Part shown: piece after piece, positions 4,648-5,946 of the stretch
How positions within the stretch are numbered: the first letter of the stretch is position 1
How the letters are laid out: every line of letters begins with the position of its first letter
Assembly: GCA_003343995.1 (NCBI GenBank)
Contig: QAKE01000081.1
Location: forward strand, 1-5,946
Source of the DNA: Bacillota bacterium
Lineage (GTDB): Bacteria > Bacillota > Clostridia > Christensenellales > Borkfalkiaceae
DNA length: 5,946 nt
Reading direction: 5' to 3'
Position numbers and translations under genes: made by a program
The notes under the pieces: model-generated
Databases searched by the model: none
Told to the model about the DNA's origin: nothing
The model's input: the letters and a program-made list of their open reading frames with translations, nothing else

Positions 4648-4757
4648 TAAGTACGAGTTTTGGAATACTTAAGTACGAGATAAAGAATAAAAATCACACC
4701 CCTTAAGTACGAGATAAAGAATAAACTCTACGAGTTGTATTTGTCAAACTCGTACTT
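4648..4757. repeat. Rep iterons (probable replication origin)
   Basis: The core AAGTACGAG occurs at 4649, 4671 and 4705. A partial TACGAGTT copy follows at 4729-4736 and an inverted copy (AAGTACGAGTTT on the - strand) at 4746-4757. Copies two and three share 24 identical bases (4668-4691 and 4702-4725). The cores are 22, 34 and 21 bp apart, close to whole helical turns. Location just upstream of a Rep_3 operon makes these the likely Rep binding sites. The AT-rich stretches between them could be the melting region. I see no DnaA box here. Confidence 0.82.
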
Positions 4758-4771
4758 TATTTGTATTTTTG
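4740..4771 (+). promoter_or_regulatory. replication operon promoter
   Basis: TTTG (4740-4743), 20 nt, then TATTTTTG (4764-4771) fits the Bacteroides promoter. Start near 4777, about 18 nt before ATG 4795. An inverted iteron core (4746-4757) lies between the two elements, so bound Rep would block RNA polymerase. Confidence 0.75.
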
Positions 4772-4794
4772 CAGAGAACCATAAAAACACACTT

Positions 4795-5193
4795 ATGAAA
4801 CCTACTACTTACATCGATTGGGACAACCTGGTAAACATCCCATTTCTCTTCTGTCAGGCAGTGGAAGACGAGAAGGAACAGGACTTCGACATCTACTACA
4901 TGGGAAAGCTGGTGCTGCATGACTACAACCATTGCGGGCACTATCTCTACACGGCCACTGTGTTGTTCGGTAGAATCAAGAACAGGGCTGCAAACTGGGT
5001 GAACCTGCGGAACCTCTGGATCCTGCGGAACTGCATCCGGGAGAACTATAACCATGGAATAGGGGTGGACGACCTAATCTACGGAGAGAAATTCGATGGA
5101 GAACACCTCGACACGCTTACTCCGCTTACCAAGAAGCGCTTCGAGCTTATCATCAAGCGCATTCAGGAATTGGATCCATACGCCACAATCTAA
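4795..5193 (+). CDS. hypothetical protein, first gene of the replication operon, 132 aa
   Basis: I do not recognise this protein. The start at ATG 4795 (MKPTTYIDWDNLVNIPFLF) is chosen because the promoter -7 box ends at 4771; an upstream in-frame extension would lie inside the promoter and origin. It is soluble, without signal or membrane segment. It has an acidic patch (EDEKEQDFD, 24-32), a histidine-rich stretch (LHDYNHCGHYLY, 41-52), a helical segment with WVNLRNLWILRNCIRENYNHGIG (68-90), and a basic helical end (LTKKRFELIIKRIQELDP). It precedes rep by 13 nt under an iteron-controlled promoter, so a role in copy control, partition or support of initiation is plausible but unproven. Its codon use looks like the mob genes rather than the AT-rich lipoprotein genes. 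Confidence 0.82.
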   Translation: MKPTTYIDWDNLVNIPFLFCQAVEDEKEQDFDIYYMGKLVLHDYNHCGHYLYTATVLFGRIKNRAANWVNLRNLWILRNCIRENYNHGIGVDDLIYGEKFDGEHLDTLTPLTKKRFELIIKRIQELDPYATI

Positions 5194-5206
5194 AAAAACA
5201 AGCCCT

Positions 5207-5946
5207 ATGAGCGAAAATTTGCCAAACAAAGCCGTATTTCAGTCCTACATATGGACATGCGCAAAATACGATTTCAGCCCTTACGAAAAGCGTATCATAT
5301 ATCGTCTCATCGAATTTGCCCAGCAGTGGTTGGAGGGAATTAAAATCAAAGACCACATGCATAAGATTGAGCCGTCAGGCTGTGGTGTGAACATCACCAT
5401 GCCTGTAGCTTCCATCCTTCGAGACGAAGACGACCACAACTATGCCAAGGCTAAAGCTGCTTTCACATCTCTTTCCAAAAAAGGTGCTGAATATGAAGAT
5501 GATAAGATTTGGTTCTATACAGCCATCATCGAACACCCTAAAATAGAAAAAGGCACAGGCATTGCTACCTTCCATGTTTATGACCCTATCTGGAGAGCCG
5601 CACTTGACTTTACAAAAGGATTCAAGAAATACGAACTTATAACAGCCATGAAATTCAAGAGCGTTTATGCCATGCGCTTCTATGAGCTGATGTCCGGACA
5701 GGCAAAACCTTTATTTGTGCCGTTAGAAGGTCCTGATGGGCTTCGTGAGAGGTTTTGCTTGCAAGGAAAGTACGAGAGAGTAAATGATTTCAAGAGATAT
5801 GTTATCGATGCAGCTAAAAAAGAACTTGATGAATCCTCTCCATACTCCTTTGTCGCTAAGGAGGAAAAGGAAGGAAAGAAGGTCATTGGCTGGACCCTAT
5901 TCCCTGTATTCTTTGAAGACAGAGAAGACCCTGCACTACAGGAACA
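5207..5946 (+). CDS. repA: Rep_3-family plasmid replication initiator, N-terminal 242+ residues (continues at 1-258)
   Basis: Initiator that should bind the iterons upstream and open the origin. The frame starts at ATG 5207 (MSENLPNKAVFQSYI) and is open to the window end. Bases 5933-5946 are identical to 1-14, and the frame continues there to the stop at 256-258, giving a 327-aa protein, a normal length for Rep_3 initiators. Recognisable features are an early segment like SPYEKRIIYRLIE, the winged-helix signature YAMRFYEL near residue 155, and a second winged-helix-like half from about residue 190 (KYERVNDFKRYVIDAAKKEL). It lies 13 nt after the 132-aa gene, so the two are probably cotranscribed. 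The promoter carries an inverted iteron, which suggests Rep represses its own operon. Family assignment is from motif recognition, not a search; the exact Rep subgroup is not determined. Confidence 0.9.
   Translation, partial: MSENLPNKAVFQSYIWTCAKYDFSPYEKRIIYRLIEFAQQWLEGIKIKDHMHKIEPSGCGVNITMPVASILRDEDDHNYAKAKAAFTSLSKKGAEYEDDKIWFYTAIIEHPKIEKGTGIATFHVYDPIWRAALDFTKGFKKYELITAMKFKSVYAMRFYELMSGQAKPLFVPLEGPDGLRERFCLQGKYERVNDFKRYVIDAAKKELDESSPYSFVAKEEKEGKKVIGWTLFPVFFEDREDPALQE

Noticed and set aside
4428..4706. 92-aa + strand ORF between the antitoxin gene and the origin
   Set aside because: It runs through the YefM operators, a G+C hairpin, the CG tract and two iterons; the product is low-complexity and has no gene-like features.
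4735..4794. Upstream extension of the 132-aa gene
   Set aside because: It would start inside the promoter (-33 at 4740-4743, -7 at 4764-4771), so it cannot be on the mRNA from that promoter.
1..5946. Insertion sequences, CRISPR arrays, tRNA or rRNA genes, resistance genes
   Set aside because: No transposase-like protein, no regularly spaced array beyond the iterons, and no RNA gene or resistance-protein signature was seen.

Overview
The window looks like one complete small mobilizable plasmid from a Bacteroidota host, probably a gut Bacteroides, Parabacteroides or Prevotella. Its first 14 bases are identical to its last 14, and one reading frame runs out of the right end and continues at the left end. 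The molecule therefore closes into a circle of 5,932 bp. The host call rests on repeated Bacteroides-type promoters (TTTG, 19-20 nt, TAnnTTTG), two lipoproteins with Bacteroidota-style signal sequences, the Bacteroidota form of HU (GRNI instead of GRNP), and the layout of the mobilization genes.

Replication module (about 4610 to 5946, then 1 to 690, + strand). A G+C-alternating tract and a set of TACGAG iterons precede a promoter that has an inverted iteron between its -33 and -7 elements. This promoter drives a 132-aa protein of unknown function, then a Rep_3-type initiator of 327 aa that spans the window ends, then an HU/IHF-like protein. A strong hairpin terminator follows. Between the HU gene and that terminator there is a promoter-like box and an extra hairpin, which could make a small RNA.

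Cargo (702 to 1995). Two divergent, AT-rich genes encode predicted lipoproteins. The 149-150 aa one may have a lipocalin-like fold. The 257-aa one matches no family I recognise. Promoter boxes lie in the 76-bp gap between them, and the 257-aa gene ends in a clear intrinsic terminator.

Mobilization module (2033 to about 3800, - strand). A ribbon-helix-helix MobC-like protein, a histidine-motif relaxase and a small membrane-anchored protein form a tightly coupled operon. Its promoter is an excellent match placed so close to the mobC start that the mRNA may be leaderless. The roughly 300 bp upstream hold no gene but are full of inverted repeats and are the likely oriT.

Stability module (3839 to about 4450, - strand). 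A YefM-family antitoxin and a YoeB-family toxin overlap by 8 bp. The toxin keeps all the expected catalytic residues. Their promoter is a perfect match, and two direct repeats with TGTACA-type cores lie just upstream as likely operators.

In short, the plasmid encodes its own initiator and a DNA-bending protein for replication, a relaxosome that must borrow a conjugation channel from another element, and an addiction module for retention. The least explained parts are the lipoprotein pair, the 132-aa protein and the possible small RNAs.
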